This document shows positions 41,942 through 50,754 of a DNA stretch of 64,000 bases, piece by piece (position 1 is the stretch's first letter; each line of letters begins with the position of its first letter). The notes under the pieces are model-generated. The model saw only the letters and a program-made list of their open reading frames with translations. It did not search any database and was not told the DNA's origin. Position numbers and translations under genes: made by a program. Source of the stretch: Chloroflexota bacterium (GTDB lineage: Bacteria; Chloroflexota; Dehalococcoidia; JACPQK01); contig JACPQM010000046.1 of NCBI GenBank assembly GCA_016190505.1, positions 62,001-126,000 on the forward strand. The letters are read 5' to 3'.

Positions 41942-42877
41942 CTACGTGGGCGTACCAAGCTGGAATATCCTGGCCGCGGTGGCCCCCAGGAAGTCGGCCA
42001 GCTCACCCTGGCTGAAGCGGATGCCGGCCAACTCGATCTCCGGCGGTATCTCCGTGAACGCGCGCACCCAGCGCAGGTATGCCGCCTGGTCGCGGCCCCC
42101 AATGGCGTCGGTGCCGAACATCATGCGCTGCGAGCCAATAACGTCCATGATGTAGCGCACCGTCTCGTAGAAGCGCCGGGGCTGAGAGCCAACGTACCAG
42201 TCCCAGTGGGCCAGATCGCACACGATGTTGGGGTTGCTCTTGGCCAGGGACAGGGTCTGCTGCCAGTAGCCATGGCCCAGATGAGCCGCGACCACGGTAA
42301 GCTCCGGGAAGTCCTTGCACACATCGTCCAGGTAGATAGGCTCCGTGTACTTGGAGCGCAGGGGCGGCAGGATCGGCCCGCAATGGAACACCACCGGGAT
42401 TCCCAGCTCCAGGCACTCCCGGTAGATGGGATAGGCCACCGGATCGTTGGGGTAGAAGCCGGCGTCGGGCCGGAACTTCACAGCGCGGGCGCCGTATTCC
42501 GTCACCGCCTTGTGCACCATGAGCGCGGACTGGGGGCGGCGGGGGTCCACGCCCACGGCCCAGGACAGACGCCCCGCATGATGTTGCACCACCTGGTAGC
42601 AGCGATGGTGTATCTCCTCGATGGGCAGGGGCGAGTCTTTTTGCCCCTGGGCCAACCCCCAGTCCACGTTCAGCACCAGGCCATGGCTGACTCCGGCACG
42701 GTCCAAGGTGGCCACCAGGGGGTCGCCGGTGCCGTCCCACATCTCGGCCACCTTGAGGTGCGCCTCCTCCAGGGAGACGCCCAGACGCCTGGACACAATC
42801 CAGGCGTTGGTCTCCCAGTAGCCGGCGGGCGCCCAGTCCCGGTCTATCAGATGCGCGTGGCTATCTACAATGAGCAC
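41942..42877 (-). CDS. Amidohydrolase family 2 (TIM-barrel metal-dependent hydrolase)
   Basis: 311 residues with D-S-H-A-H-L at the start (metal His pair), F-H-C-G-P in the middle, A-A-H-L-G-H-G, and F-G-T-D-A near the end, the metal-ligand pattern of the ACMSD-like amidohydrolases that decarboxylate or hydrolyse aromatic acids. The family's usual reaction is compatible with degradation of aromatic compounds, in line with the bicupins. It overlaps by 17 bases with the upstream recombinase remnant, which is therefore probably translated from the same transcript or is inert. Confidence 0.85.
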   Translation of the reverse strand: MLIVDSHAHLIDRDWAPAGYWETNAWIVSRRLGVSLEEAHLKVAEMWDGTGDPLVATLDRAGVSHGLVLNVDWGLAQGQKDSPLPIEEIHHRCYQVVQHHAGRLSWAVGVDPRRPQSALMVHKAVTEYGARAVKFRPDAGFYPNDPVAYPIYRECLELGIPVVFHCGPILPPLRSKYTEPIYLDDVCKDFPELTVVAAHLGHGYWQQTLSLAKSNPNIVCDLAHWDWYVGSQPRRFYETVRYIMDVIGSQRMMFGTDAIGGRDQAAYLRWVRAFTEIPPEIELAGIRFSQGELADFLGATAARIFQLGTPT

Positions 42878-43226
42878 GGGCCCTCACCCTGACCCTCGGG
42901 GATGCGGGGATCTCTTCAACGAGAAGCCTGAGCAACTCCTGGCGTTGCGGGAAGCCCATGTGCTCCCGCCCCTGGCTGAGGCGTCTTGCCAACTCCCCCA
43001 CCTGGGCTTTGTAGCTTTGCGCCCTGTCCGGACGCCCGAGTTGTCCTTGCAACTCTCGGCGGCGTGCTTCCAGTGCACCTTGCTCCTGGCGCACCCGGTC
43101 CATCTCGTCCTGCATCATATTGTCCGGGTACAACCCCTTGCGATAGCCCTCCACCAGTCGCCGTTCCTCCGCAGGAAGTGCCTCCAGGCGCTTCCTGATC
43201 CGGGCGAGCTCCTCTGCCAGGGTCAC
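42861..43226 (-). pseudogene. C-terminal coiled-coil fragment of a serine recombinase (remnant)
   Basis: 121 residues that are almost entirely charged coiled coil (R-I-R-K-R-L-E-A-L-P-A-E-E-R-R-L-V-E, D-E-M-D-R-V-R-Q-E-Q-G-A-L-E-A-R-R-R-E-L) followed by L-L-R-L-L-V-E-E-I. This pattern matches the C-terminal region of large serine recombinases, which follow the zinc ribbon. No catalytic resolvase domain is present in the window upstream, so it is a remnant or a stand-alone coiled coil. Calling it a recombinase fragment is inference from pattern. Confidence 0.4.
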
Positions 43227-43363
43227 CTGTGAATAACCACCACCATTGACCCACCCGGCGGCGTCATTGTTTTAGCATGGTCACTTCACGGCGTCAAGCA
43301 CCCCCCTTCTACGGTGAGGGGACTGGCGCTCACGATAGCTGCCTCTTTGCCCAAGAGCTTGTT

Positions 43364-43579
43364 TTACAGTACTTCGTTTACCGCCTCCGGTGCCAGGGCT
43401 ACCGCCATTTCGTCAGCCACCTTGTAGTGTTTCAACAGGTTTCTGGCCTCTTCTGCAAGCGTCCGGCGTGCCTGCTGGAAGTCGGACCAACTGCTCTGCC
43501 ACCCCGCCAGAGCTTTTCCGATCTGCGGCTCGTGCTCGGTGAGAGCTTTGAGTAGGTCACTGCTCAGGGAGTCAGCCAA
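43364..43579 (-). CDS. Small helical protein downstream of the TelA-like gene
   Basis: 71 residues starting with TTG immediately after the TelA-like TGA, with AGGAGG in the overlap. It is helical and amphipathic (L-L-K-A-L-T-E-H-E-P-Q-I-G-K-A-L and A-R-R-T-L-A-E-E-A-R-N-L-L-K-H-Y) with no recognisable family. The tight coupling suggests it works with the TelA-like protein or its membrane partner. Confidence 0.55.
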   Translation of the reverse strand: MADSLSSDLLKALTEHEPQIGKALAGWQSSWSDFQQARRTLAEEARNLLKHYKVADEMAVALAPEAVNEVL

Positions 43580-44833
43580 TCACCTCCTCTCCAGCTTGTC
43601 GTCTTCGGCGGCCGCCGGTTGGTCTCCCCTGGGTGCTTCGAGAGCTCCAGCGGTCTGGCTGACCTCTGCCGCCACTCCGAGCACCTTCGTCTGGATCTCG
43701 GTGGAGAGTTGGGTGAGACGGGCGATGTTCTGGTTGGCGTTCTCAATCGCCTCGGCACGGAGCTTGGCCGCCGCGTTCAGGGCCTCCAGCAGATCGTCGT
43801 GTGCCTGAGTGATCTTCTCCACCGCGATGACGGGGTTGGTGTACAACTCCCCGATCTCCTCCGTGTGCCGCTTGATGGCGGCGGCATTGGCTGTAACGAT
43901 GTCACCCAGGAACTCCCGTGTGCGGGCAGTCGCCTCCATCACGCTGCGCTGGCGGACCATCGCTGACTGGATCGCCAGCCCCACCGTGATGACGTTCGTG
44001 GCCAGGGTCATAGTCCTGTCCACAGCCTGGCCAAGCCGGTTGTTGTTCTGCCGGCTCATCTCGATGCTGACGAAGTACTGGAAGTGCACCTCTTCCATGG
44101 TGCGCAGGTCCTGCACGCGCATGGTCACGTCGTGGAGGGCGTCCTGTAGCCGGTTCCGTTTCGCCTGGTCCTCTACTCCCTTGAGCTCGCGGACCAGGTG
44201 GAACATGAGGAGCTCGCCCAGGTAGACCGCCTGCTGCACGACGTGCTGCTGGGCCTCCACCCGCTCGTAGAGCTTCCGCAGCTCCACGTTGTCCCGGACG
44301 AGCATGCCACGCCCTTCGCGCAGGCGACTTTCGATGCTGGCGATGTGGATTGAGACCGGCTCATAGCGCATGGCGATTCGCTGGAGGGCGCGGACCGGGC
44401 TGAGCTGGGCTGGGAAGAACGGAACGTGCGGAAAGATCCGGTGCCACGGGCTCGATGTCGCCGCTGAGTGTGGATTCAGTTGGTCCAGGGCCCTGCGGAG
44501 GTCGCCCAGGCCGGTAGCTATGTCCTTGCTGGCCCCTCCGTCCTTCAGGAAGTCGGCCACGCGTACTTTGAGGAATCCAAGCTGGTCGGCTGCTCCCCGC
44601 TGGGTCTGCATGCCCACATTGGTAACCTTGTCCAGCGCCTCAAGCTCGCTGCTCCCCGTCTCTATCACCAGTTGCGTTACCAGCGCGTTGGCTTGACGCC
44701 GGGCTTCGGCCACCTGCTCCCCGGTCATGCCTCGGGGAACGACGGGCTCAACCACCTGAAGCTGCCCCGGTCCTCCTTCGGGTCTGACCTCCATACGCTC
44801 TTCAGTGTGTTCGTTCCGCTGTTCGCCTGTCAT
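43580..44833 (-). CDS. TelA/KlaA-like 'toxic anion resistance' protein
   Basis: 417 residues, mostly alpha-helical. Family features: the N-terminal A-E-A-R-R-Q-A-N-A-L-V-T-Q-L, the V-R-A-L-Q-R-I-A-M-R-Y-E-P-V core, L-E-Y-V-like helices, and the long coiled coil ending A-N-Q-N-I-A-R-L-T-Q-L. TelA proteins are named for tellurite resistance, but their real role is uncertain and they often accompany phosphorylation and stress loci. Here the gene follows a coiled-coil membrane protein, divergent from an FHA regulator, PP2C phosphatase and kinase, so it may be a target or structural component of that pathway. Confidence 0.8.
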   Translation of the reverse strand: MTGEQRNEHTEERMEVRPEGGPGQLQVVEPVVPRGMTGEQVAEARRQANALVTQLVIETGSSELEALDKVTNVGMQTQRGAADQLGFLKVRVADFLKDGGASKDIATGLGDLRRALDQLNPHSAATSSPWHRIFPHVPFFPAQLSPVRALQRIAMRYEPVSIHIASIESRLREGRGMLVRDNVELRKLYERVEAQQHVVQQAVYLGELLMFHLVRELKGVEDQAKRNRLQDALHDVTMRVQDLRTMEEVHFQYFVSIEMSRQNNNRLGQAVDRTMTLATNVITVGLAIQSAMVRQRSVMEATARTREFLGDIVTANAAAIKRHTEEIGELYTNPVIAVEKITQAHDDLLEALNAAAKLRAEAIENANQNIARLTQLSTEIQTKVLGVAAEVSQTAGALEAPRGDQPAAAEDDKLERR

Positions 44834-44868
44834 CTGTGGACCTCCTCGCTGATTGACCTTGAGAACGT

Positions 44869-45711
44869 TTAGTAACCAAGCCGTTTCAGCTCTTCCTGTA
44901 CCTCCTTCACCTGCTGGACCGTCCCGCCGAGTGCCTCGACCAGGGAGCCGATGCGTTCGCCGGCGCTGCCGAGGCGCATGGCGGCGATCTCAACCCTCGC
45001 CTGTTGGAGGGACGCCTCGCAGCGCCGGGCCTGGTACACCAGGTGGTCCGCCCCAAGCTGGAGTTGGCCCAACAGGCGCAGCCGCTGCTCAAGGAGCAGG
45101 AGGGTGTTGCGCCCTATCCGTTGGCGCTCAGCTTGGTCGCCGCGGGCGTTGAGGTCCTCGGTGAGACGGGTGATCTCCCACTCCAGCCGCCTCCGCTCGG
45201 CGAGCCCCGACGCGTTCAGGAGACCCAGTGCGTCGTTAAGGGCGCTGAGCCCGCTCTGGTAGGTCTCGAATGCCAGGCCCGCTGCCTGCCCGAGCGAGAG
45301 AGGGTCCGTCGCCTTCCGCGCCTGAAGCGCCCGCTCGAGCTGCTCCCACTCGATGTTCAGGGCACGCAGCGTAGCCAGTCCTTCCTTCGAGCCCACGTTG
45401 GAGAACCCGACCTCAAGCCGCTGCTGAAGTGAGGGCAACGCAAGGAGCCGGGCCTGATCGGTCCCGGCAGTAAGCTGTGCCATCGGCGGATGCGCCTGCT
45501 CGCCGCGCAGGTCGCCATGGCGCACAGCATAGCGCCAGAGGGAGAAACCGAGACCGACGGTGAGGAACACACCCGTCAGGAAGCCGACCGTCAGGCGGCT
45601 GCCGAGGATCGGCCCGAAGAGCAGCAGGCAAACGGCGCCTGCCAGGGTTGCCCAGAGCAGGAGCATTGCGGTACGGTCCCGCACGGCGTTCGTGATGAGC
45701 CGTTTGGCCAT
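44869..45711 (-). CDS. Membrane-anchored coiled-coil protein of the TelA locus
   Basis: 280 residues from the ATG at 45711; the longer frame to 46146 would overlap the divergent FHA gene and is not credible. Two hydrophobic segments occupy residues 15-55 (A-M-L-L-L-W-A-T-L-A-G-A-V-C-L-L-L-F and V-G-F-L-T-G-V-F-L-T-V-G-L-G-F). The rest is charged coiled coil (W-E-Q-L-E-R-A-L-Q-A-R; L-N-A-R-G-D-Q-A-E-R-Q-R-I-G-R). It is upstream of and co-directional with the TelA-like gene (35 bases), so they probably form a complex. Confidence 0.7.
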   Translation of the reverse strand: MAKRLITNAVRDRTAMLLLWATLAGAVCLLLFGPILGSRLTVGFLTGVFLTVGLGFSLWRYAVRHGDLRGEQAHPPMAQLTAGTDQARLLALPSLQQRLEVGFSNVGSKEGLATLRALNIEWEQLERALQARKATDPLSLGQAAGLAFETYQSGLSALNDALGLLNASGLAERRRLEWEITRLTEDLNARGDQAERQRIGRNTLLLLEQRLRLLGQLQLGADHLVYQARRCEASLQQARVEIAAMRLGSAGERIGSLVEALGGTVQQVKEVQEELKRLGY

Positions 45712-45835
45712 GCTCCTACGCCTCCGGGAGGGAGTCCCGCCTGAGTTGTCCGGCTCGCAAGCTTGGTAGCGCCAGTCCATCGTACATCCTCGCGTTTGCC
45801 CTGTGGCTAGTTTCGGGCATACGGGGTAAGGGTGC

Positions 45836-45879
45836 CTGACGGCAGGCCAAAGAGAACCTGACGATGGCCTGACGATGGC
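45836..45879. promoter_or_regulatory. Direct repeats in 11-bp register (OmpR/PhoB-like operator)
   Basis: CTGACGATGGC occurs twice in tandem at 45858-45868 and 45869-45879, and a related CTGACGGCAGG lies exactly 22 bases (two periods) upstream at 45836. The window 45712-45961 separates two divergent operons. Eleven-base direct repeats are the usual binding sites of OmpR/PhoB winged-helix regulators, and the first downstream gene (45962) encodes a protein with that domain. Confidence 0.5.
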
Positions 45880-45961
45880 CGCTTTGGGGAAGAGACTTAT
45901 GATATGATTGGCAGCATTCCCTGGGTGGCCACAGTTCACTCGGTAAGCATTGGAGTCAGAG

Positions 45962-46591
45962 ATGCCGTTGTTCGTCGTAGTAAGTGGAGAGGATGATGCC
46001 AGCGTATTCCCCATTGACGGGAAACGGTGCGTCCTTGGCAAGTCGCCCAGTGCCGACATGCAATTGGGCAATCCATATGTATCGCGGGCGCACGCGGAGG
46101 TCGTAGCGGTCGGCGGGAGATACCAGCTCCGTGACCTGGGCAGCAAGAATGGAACGTCCCTGAATGGCGAGTCTCTCGGTCCTGAGGGAAGGTGGCTGTC
46201 AGAGGGTGACCGGGTAGAGCTTGCCCAGGGTCAGGTTGTGCTCAGGTACCGGTCGGGGACCTCGACGATCACGCTCGATCTCGGTGCGCCCGATGGTCCG
46301 GTCCGCGTAGACAGCAGGTCCCGCGAGGTCTATGTTGCTGCCGAGCGTATACAGCCACCTCTGTCCAGGAAGGAGTTTGACGTACTGCGTCTTCTTTACG
46401 AGCGCCGTGGCCAGGCATGCAGCAAGGACGAGATTGCTGAGGCAGGGTGGCCGGATCGAGGTGGAGACGTCAGCGACGAAGAAATTGAACAGTGCGTCAG
46501 GCGGATTCGCCTGCGGATAGAGGCTGAGCCCTCCCATCCCCGGGTGGTGAAGACGGTCAGGGGGTACGGATACAAGATCGAGACTAGCTGA
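45962..46591 (+). CDS. FHA domain fused to an OmpR-type winged helix
   Basis: 209 residues from the ATG at 45962 (GGAG upstream). The FHA domain reads V-L-G-K-S-P-S-A-D-M-Q-L, Y-V-S-R-A-H-A-E-V and L-G-S-K-N-G-T-S-L-N-G, with the phospho-threonine-binding Ser-Arg and Asn-Gly. The C-terminal winged helix has R-K-E-F-D-V-L-R-L-L-Y-E-R and V-R-G-Y-G-Y-K-I-E. It therefore reads a phosphorylated partner and binds DNA, like some FHA-linked regulators. It heads the operon with PP2C phosphatase and kinase, whose phosphorylation it probably senses. Confidence 0.9.
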   Translation: MPLFVVVSGEDDASVFPIDGKRCVLGKSPSADMQLGNPYVSRAHAEVVAVGGRYQLRDLGSKNGTSLNGESLGPEGRWLSEGDRVELAQGQVVLRYRSGTSTITLDLGAPDGPVRVDSRSREVYVAAERIQPPLSRKEFDVLRLLYERRGQACSKDEIAEAGWPDRGGDVSDEEIEQCVRRIRLRIEAEPSHPRVVKTVRGYGYKIETS

Positions 46592-46710
46592 TGCGCGGTG
46601 CCGGAGGCCATGTCAGCAGACTGTAGGTAGTGGGTCTGCCGTTCGTCAGGTTCCTGCGGGCACCAGGCCCCATCATCGTGTTAGTGTATCCTGCGGAGGC
46701 TACCGTCAAC

Positions 46711-47484
46711 ATGCTCACCGTTGGGTCTTTAACCCACCCCGGAAGAGTGCGACAGAACAACGAAGACTCGCTGTGCGCGCTCCTCGCTGGCGAGTCCCCA
46801 CCTGGCACCGATGCATTGCTGGCAGTCGCCGATGGGATGGGGGGGCACTCCGCAGGAGAGGTGGCCAGCAAGCTGGTCATCCAGTGCCTCATTGATGAGT
46901 TGATGCGGTGCCCCATACCGGCCACTCCGGAAGCTGTCCCTGACTCTCTGACGGCAGTCCTGGCGCAGGCGGTGTCCAGCGTCAACGCATTCGTCTACAG
47001 AGCTTCCAGGGCTCCGGGATGGGAGGGCATGGGATCAACGTTGACCGCAATGCTCCTCGTAGGCCCTCTCGCCGCGGTTGCCCACGTGGGTGACACCAGA
47101 GCCTATCTCCACAGGAACGGCAACCTGCGCCGGTTGACCCGAGACCATACCTGGGTGGCGGAACAGGTCGCCGCAGGCCTGCTTATGCCAGCCCAGGCCG
47201 CATGTCATCCCCGCCGAAACGTGCTCACCCGTGCCCTGGGGACGAACCCGACCGTCGCTGTGGAAACCGCCGTGGTCCCGCTTGAGGCAGGCGACCGTCT
47301 GCTGCTTTGCTCAGACGGCCTCCACGGGGTCATTGAAGACGGCGAGATCCAGGACATTATCTCCGAGATGGACCCCCAGACCGCGTGCGAGGCACTGGTG
47401 CGGCGGGCGAACGAAGAGGGCGGCGGCGACAACATCTCCGCCATTGTGGCCGCGGTCCATGGTCTGGTGGAGGTGCCAGGGTGA
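46711..47484 (+). CDS. PP2C-family serine/threonine protein phosphatase
   Basis: 257 residues from the ATG at 46711 (M-L-T-V-G-S-L-T-H-P-G). Motifs: R-Q-N-N-E-D-S, V-A-D-G-M-G-G-H-S-A-G-E (metal-binding Asp-Gly), G-D-T-R-A-Y, and D-N-I-S-A-I near the C-terminus with the last metal Asp. This is the stand-alone bacterial PP2C that reverses Hanks-type kinase phosphorylation. Its stop is followed by the kinase start (GTGAGC, or ATG at 47487), so phosphatase and kinase are translationally coupled. Confidence 0.92.
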   Translation: MLTVGSLTHPGRVRQNNEDSLCALLAGESPPGTDALLAVADGMGGHSAGEVASKLVIQCLIDELMRCPIPATPEAVPDSLTAVLAQAVSSVNAFVYRASRAPGWEGMGSTLTAMLLVGPLAAVAHVGDTRAYLHRNGNLRRLTRDHTWVAEQVAAGLLMPAQAACHPRRNVLTRALGTNPTVAVETAVVPLEAGDRLLLCSDGLHGVIEDGEIQDIISEMDPQTACEALVRRANEEGGGDNISAIVAAVHGLVEVPG

Positions 47485-47486
47485 GC

Positions 47487-50480
47487 ATGCGGCAGACCAT
47501 CGGCCGCTATCAGATCATTGAGCACATCGCCTCCGGCGGTCAGGCAACGGTGTTCCGTGCCTGGGACACCAGCACCGGCAGAGTCGTCGCGCTCAAGCTG
47601 CTCCACCAGCACCTGGCGGAGAGTGGCCCGCACCTTTATCGCTTCCATCGGGAGGCCAGGCTCGCGGCAGAGGCGGCCCACCCGAACATCGTCCAAGTGT
47701 ACGAGGTCGGGCGGGACGGCGACTCCCACTTTATCGCCATGGAGTACCTGCCGGTAAGCCTGGACGACCTCATGCGCAACCAGCGCCAGATGCCCGTAGA
47801 CCGGGTCGTGGACATCGCCAGGCAGATCGCCGGTGGCCTTGAGGCCATGAGGGTCCGCGGTGTGGTCCACCGGGACATCAAGCCGCCCAATGTGCTGATC
47901 GGTGCTGACGGGCAGGCCAAGCTTGCGGACTTTGGCATCAGCCGCCTGACGGAGGATGCGCGACTCACCAGGACCGGCGCGGTCATGGGCACGCCCCACT
48001 ACATGTCTCCGGAGCAGGCTCACGGGAAAGCGCTAGACACGCGGTCGGACCTGTATTCCCTCGGCGTTGTGATGTACCAGATGCTGGCGGGTGATGTCCC
48101 GTTCGACGCGGACACTCCGTTCGAGGTAATCCGCAAACACATCAACGAGCAGCCACGGCCGCTACGGCAGATCAGGCCTGATGTTGCAGTTGCGCTTCAG
48201 AGGATTGTCTCGCGGTGCCTGGCCAAGAGTCCGGACCGGCGATACAACACGCCCCTGGAGCTCGACTCGGCGCTCGCCAAAGCTTTCCCGTCGTCAAACC
48301 CGGCACAGCCACGGCGAGCGGAAACGCCGGCCAGCGCAGCCGGCCACGACGAGAGCGCGGGCAGCCCGATAGTGGAGACGCCGCCCCTCGGGATCCCACC
48401 GCCACTCCACATCCCGTGGGCCCGCCGTTTTGCGCGCCACATGCGCGGCAGGCGTGGCGTAGCGGTGGCCGTGGTGGCCATTATGCTGCTTGCTTTGGGT
48501 GGCGGAGTGTTCGCGATGACCTCACTTAGGCCTGCCGAGAACGCAGACGATAGCCGAAGCGGGGGGGAGGGCGGGGCCGGGCTTTCTTACCAACTGAAGG
48601 CTGAGGTGGTGGCGCGTGTCCAAGGCCCCGCATCCCTGCCACTGGAGGACAGGCACCGGGAGACAGGGCTCTTCCTGCACCGTGGCGACACACCGAATCT
48701 CGCCGGGATGCGCGTCACCCTGCCCGATGGCCGCACGCTGACTTCGGATCGCGTCGGGGCCGAAACGTATTTCTTCGTTGACCTGTCAGGGCTGCCTCAA
48801 CCTGGGGAGACCTACAAGTTCGTGGGCCTGGACGAGGACAGAAGACCCCTCGCAGGCACCGACCAGACCGTGACCTGGGAAGCTTTTCCGGCACCGGGGC
48901 CGCCAGGCGGCGTGCGGGCTCAGGCAACCCCCCGGGGGATCGAGGTCACCTGGGAGGCGACGCCTCCGGCCAGGTTCGATCCGCGCGATATATACATTCT
49001 CCACGCGTTCGGGCCAAGCGGAAAGCTCATTTTCGTCGAAGCGACGGGGATCTACTCCTCGTTGATCGTGGTGCCCCGGTCGCGGGCGGAATATCCGCTG
49101 AAGGAGTGGTATAACTATTTCCCCATCGCGGAGTGGCCAGACGGCATCTACCGGATTTCCGTCGAGACACGAGTGTTCAACGGGCCACGAGAAGCGACCA
49201 CGGAGTACTGGGTATGGGACCCCAGCCAGGATGTGACGGTCACTGTCGTCGGCGGTGTTGTCAAGGACATCAAGAATCCTGGCAATAAGCCGGCGCCCAT
49301 GGCCGCGGAACCGACCGCTACCCCCACACCTTGCCCCAATTGCAGCGCTCCGGACCTCCAGCCCGGCGCCTGCCTGGACCGCCGCTCCCCCCAGGACCAA
49401 CTGAAGGTGCTAGACCTAGCTCCCTCGTCCGGCAGCCCTCTGACCGCGGGAGCCACGGTGACCGCCAAAGCGGATGTACAGTACAGGCTCGACTCCTTTG
49501 AGCGCGCTGAGCTCAAGCTCACTTGGGAGCGCGTTACCACAACCCCCATCAAAGTCTTCGACATCGCCCGCCTTGAGGTACCTCGCGGTGAAGGAGTCGT
49601 CTCCCTTGAAGGCTTCTTCGTTCTGCCCGAGGGCGATCATGTCCGCACCGTGGTCCACATGTTCCCACTGCTAACCGGCGAGCTAGCCGCCCAGTACCAG
49701 TGTGCGAACTCAATTCGGTTCGCCCCTGTCGGTACCTATGCTGTCGCCAACGACTCGGCGAAGCTGTGGGGGCCGCTGGCCGGGGAACCTGCGCCTACCC
49801 CAACACCGTGCCCCAGTTGCGGCGTGCCGAACCTCCAGGCCGGCCTCATCGCCTATTGGCCGGCCAACGGTAATGCCGACGACGCGGCAGGTGAGCATCA
49901 CGGTGCCCTGAGGAAAGGCGCGACGTTTGGACCAGGTAAGGTTGGTCAGGCTTTCGATTTTTCTCAGTCTGGTGCACACGTGGAAATCTTGTCCGGCAAC
50001 GACGACTTCAACTATGACCACACAGAGCCCATGACCGTTGGCCTTTGGGTCAAGAGGACATATCCTCCTGGTCCCTGGCTATCTGGTGTGTCATTGCATG
50101 TCCTGGGCAAGAGACCGTATTGTGGCCCCAATGAAGACGTCCATTTCCAGATCTACTACGACTCTAATCGTTGGGGATTCGCTGTGGGCGTCGTAAGTGG
50201 TGTATCCCAAATCACAGAGACGGTAGACCTTCTGCTATACGATCAGTGGAGACACGTAGCTGTTACCTTTGACGGATTCGCATTCAGGCTCTACGTTGAC
50301 GGGACCCTGGTGGGGGGGCCCAACTTCGGGGCTTTCTCTTCGCCGCAGAATGCCGCGCCCTTGCTCCTGGGAGATTCTGGCAGTTGTGGGTCGTTCATTG
50401 GCTTGATGGACGAAGTCAGGTTCTACAATCGCGCACTCTCTGAGGCGGAAGTTAAAGCGCTTTTCGTTGCCGGCGCCTGA
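47487..50480 (+). CDS. Receptor-like Ser/Thr protein kinase with extracellular LamG domain
   Basis: 997 residues. Kinase domain residues 1-270: G-R-Y-Q-I-I-E-H-I-A-S-G-G-Q-A-T-V, Lys37 in V-A-L-K-L-L, H-R-D-I-K-P-P-N (Asp130) and D-F-G (148-150). A single membrane helix follows (A-V-V-A-I-M-L-L-A-L-G-G-G-V-F-A) near residue 340. The extracellular part has beta-rich repeats, two Cys-rich linkers of the type P-T-P-C-P-x-C, and a C-terminal concanavalin/LamG-like domain (G-L-I-A-Y-W-P-A-N-G-N; F-I-G-L-M-D-E-V-R-F-Y). It should sense an extracellular glycan or polymer and signal through the FHA regulator. A GTG at 47481 is an alternative start. Confidence 0.92.
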   Translation: MRQTIGRYQIIEHIASGGQATVFRAWDTSTGRVVALKLLHQHLAESGPHLYRFHREARLAAEAAHPNIVQVYEVGRDGDSHFIAMEYLPVSLDDLMRNQRQMPVDRVVDIARQIAGGLEAMRVRGVVHRDIKPPNVLIGADGQAKLADFGISRLTEDARLTRTGAVMGTPHYMSPEQAHGKALDTRSDLYSLGVVMYQMLAGDVPFDADTPFEVIRKHINEQPRPLRQIRPDVAVALQRIVSRCLAKSPDRRYNTPLELDSALAKAFPSSNPAQPRRAETPASAAGHDESAGSPIVETPPLGIPPPLHIPWARRFARHMRGRRGVAVAVVAIMLLALGGGVFAMTSLRPAENADDSRSGGEGGAGLSYQLKAEVVARVQGPASLPLEDRHRETGLFLHRGDTPNLAGMRVTLPDGRTLTSDRVGAETYFFVDLSGLPQPGETYKFVGLDEDRRPLAGTDQTVTWEAFPAPGPPGGVRAQATPRGIEVTWEATPPARFDPRDIYILHAFGPSGKLIFVEATGIYSSLIVVPRSRAEYPLKEWYNYFPIAEWPDGIYRISVETRVFNGPREATTEYWVWDPSQDVTVTVVGGVVKDIKNPGNKPAPMAAEPTATPTPCPNCSAPDLQPGACLDRRSPQDQLKVLDLAPSSGSPLTAGATVTAKADVQYRLDSFERAELKLTWERVTTTPIKVFDIARLEVPRGEGVVSLEGFFVLPEGDHVRTVVHMFPLLTGELAAQYQCANSIRFAPVGTYAVANDSAKLWGPLAGEPAPTPTPCPSCGVPNLQAGLIAYWPANGNADDAAGEHHGALRKGATFGPGKVGQAFDFSQSGAHVEILSGNDDFNYDHTEPMTVGLWVKRTYPPGPWLSGVSLHVLGKRPYCGPNEDVHFQIYYDSNRWGFAVGVVSGVSQITETVDLLLYDQWRHVAVTFDGFAFRLYVDGTLVGGPNFGAFSSPQNAAPLLLGDSGSCGSFIGLMDEVRFYNRALSEAEVKALFVAGA

Positions 50481-50613
50481 ACTCTACTGAACATAGCTCG
50501 GCGCGCCGTCAGGCGCCTGTACCCCGCGCCAGATAAAGTTATGCACATCTTGTCTTGGACGTGATACGAGAGGAGTCGCCATGTGCTGGTACTTCCAAGG
50601 CAACAGCGAGACT

Positions 50614-50645
50614 AGGCGGGTTCCGCTGCGCTACACCCACCCTAC
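50614..50645. repeat. Half copy of the 75-bp palindromic repeat
   Basis: Matches the right half of the elements at 31152 and 31693 (GGGTTCCGCTGCGCTACACC and CCACCCTAC). The rest of 50481-50707 shows no gene I can support. Confidence 0.7.
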
Positions 50646-50707
50646 AGGGCTGGCTCTCGCCGTTCAGTTCTGGCGGATTGACAGCATCCCCCCTTCCTGA
50701 GACTATT

Positions 50708-50743
50708 GACGTGTGGGACGTGGGACGTGATACGTGTCACGTC
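50708..50743. promoter_or_regulatory. GACGTG repeats upstream of the VapBC-like operon
   Basis: GACGTG occurs at 50708, 50717 and 50724, and GACGTGA (50724-50730) pairs with TCACGTC (50737-50743) around six bases. These look like operator sites for the AbrB-type antitoxin 12 bases downstream, suggesting autorepression. A related GGACGTGATACG segment lies near 50558. Confidence 0.45.
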
Positions 50744-50754
50744 GGAGAAAGACG

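Noticed and set aside
43580-44833. Tellurite resistance function
   Set aside because: The family name is historical; nothing in the locus supports anion resistance, and the context points to signalling.
44869-46146. 425-codon version of the coiled-coil membrane protein
   Set aside because: The first 145 codons lie antisense to the FHA gene and lack motifs; the ATG at 45711 fits the membrane start.
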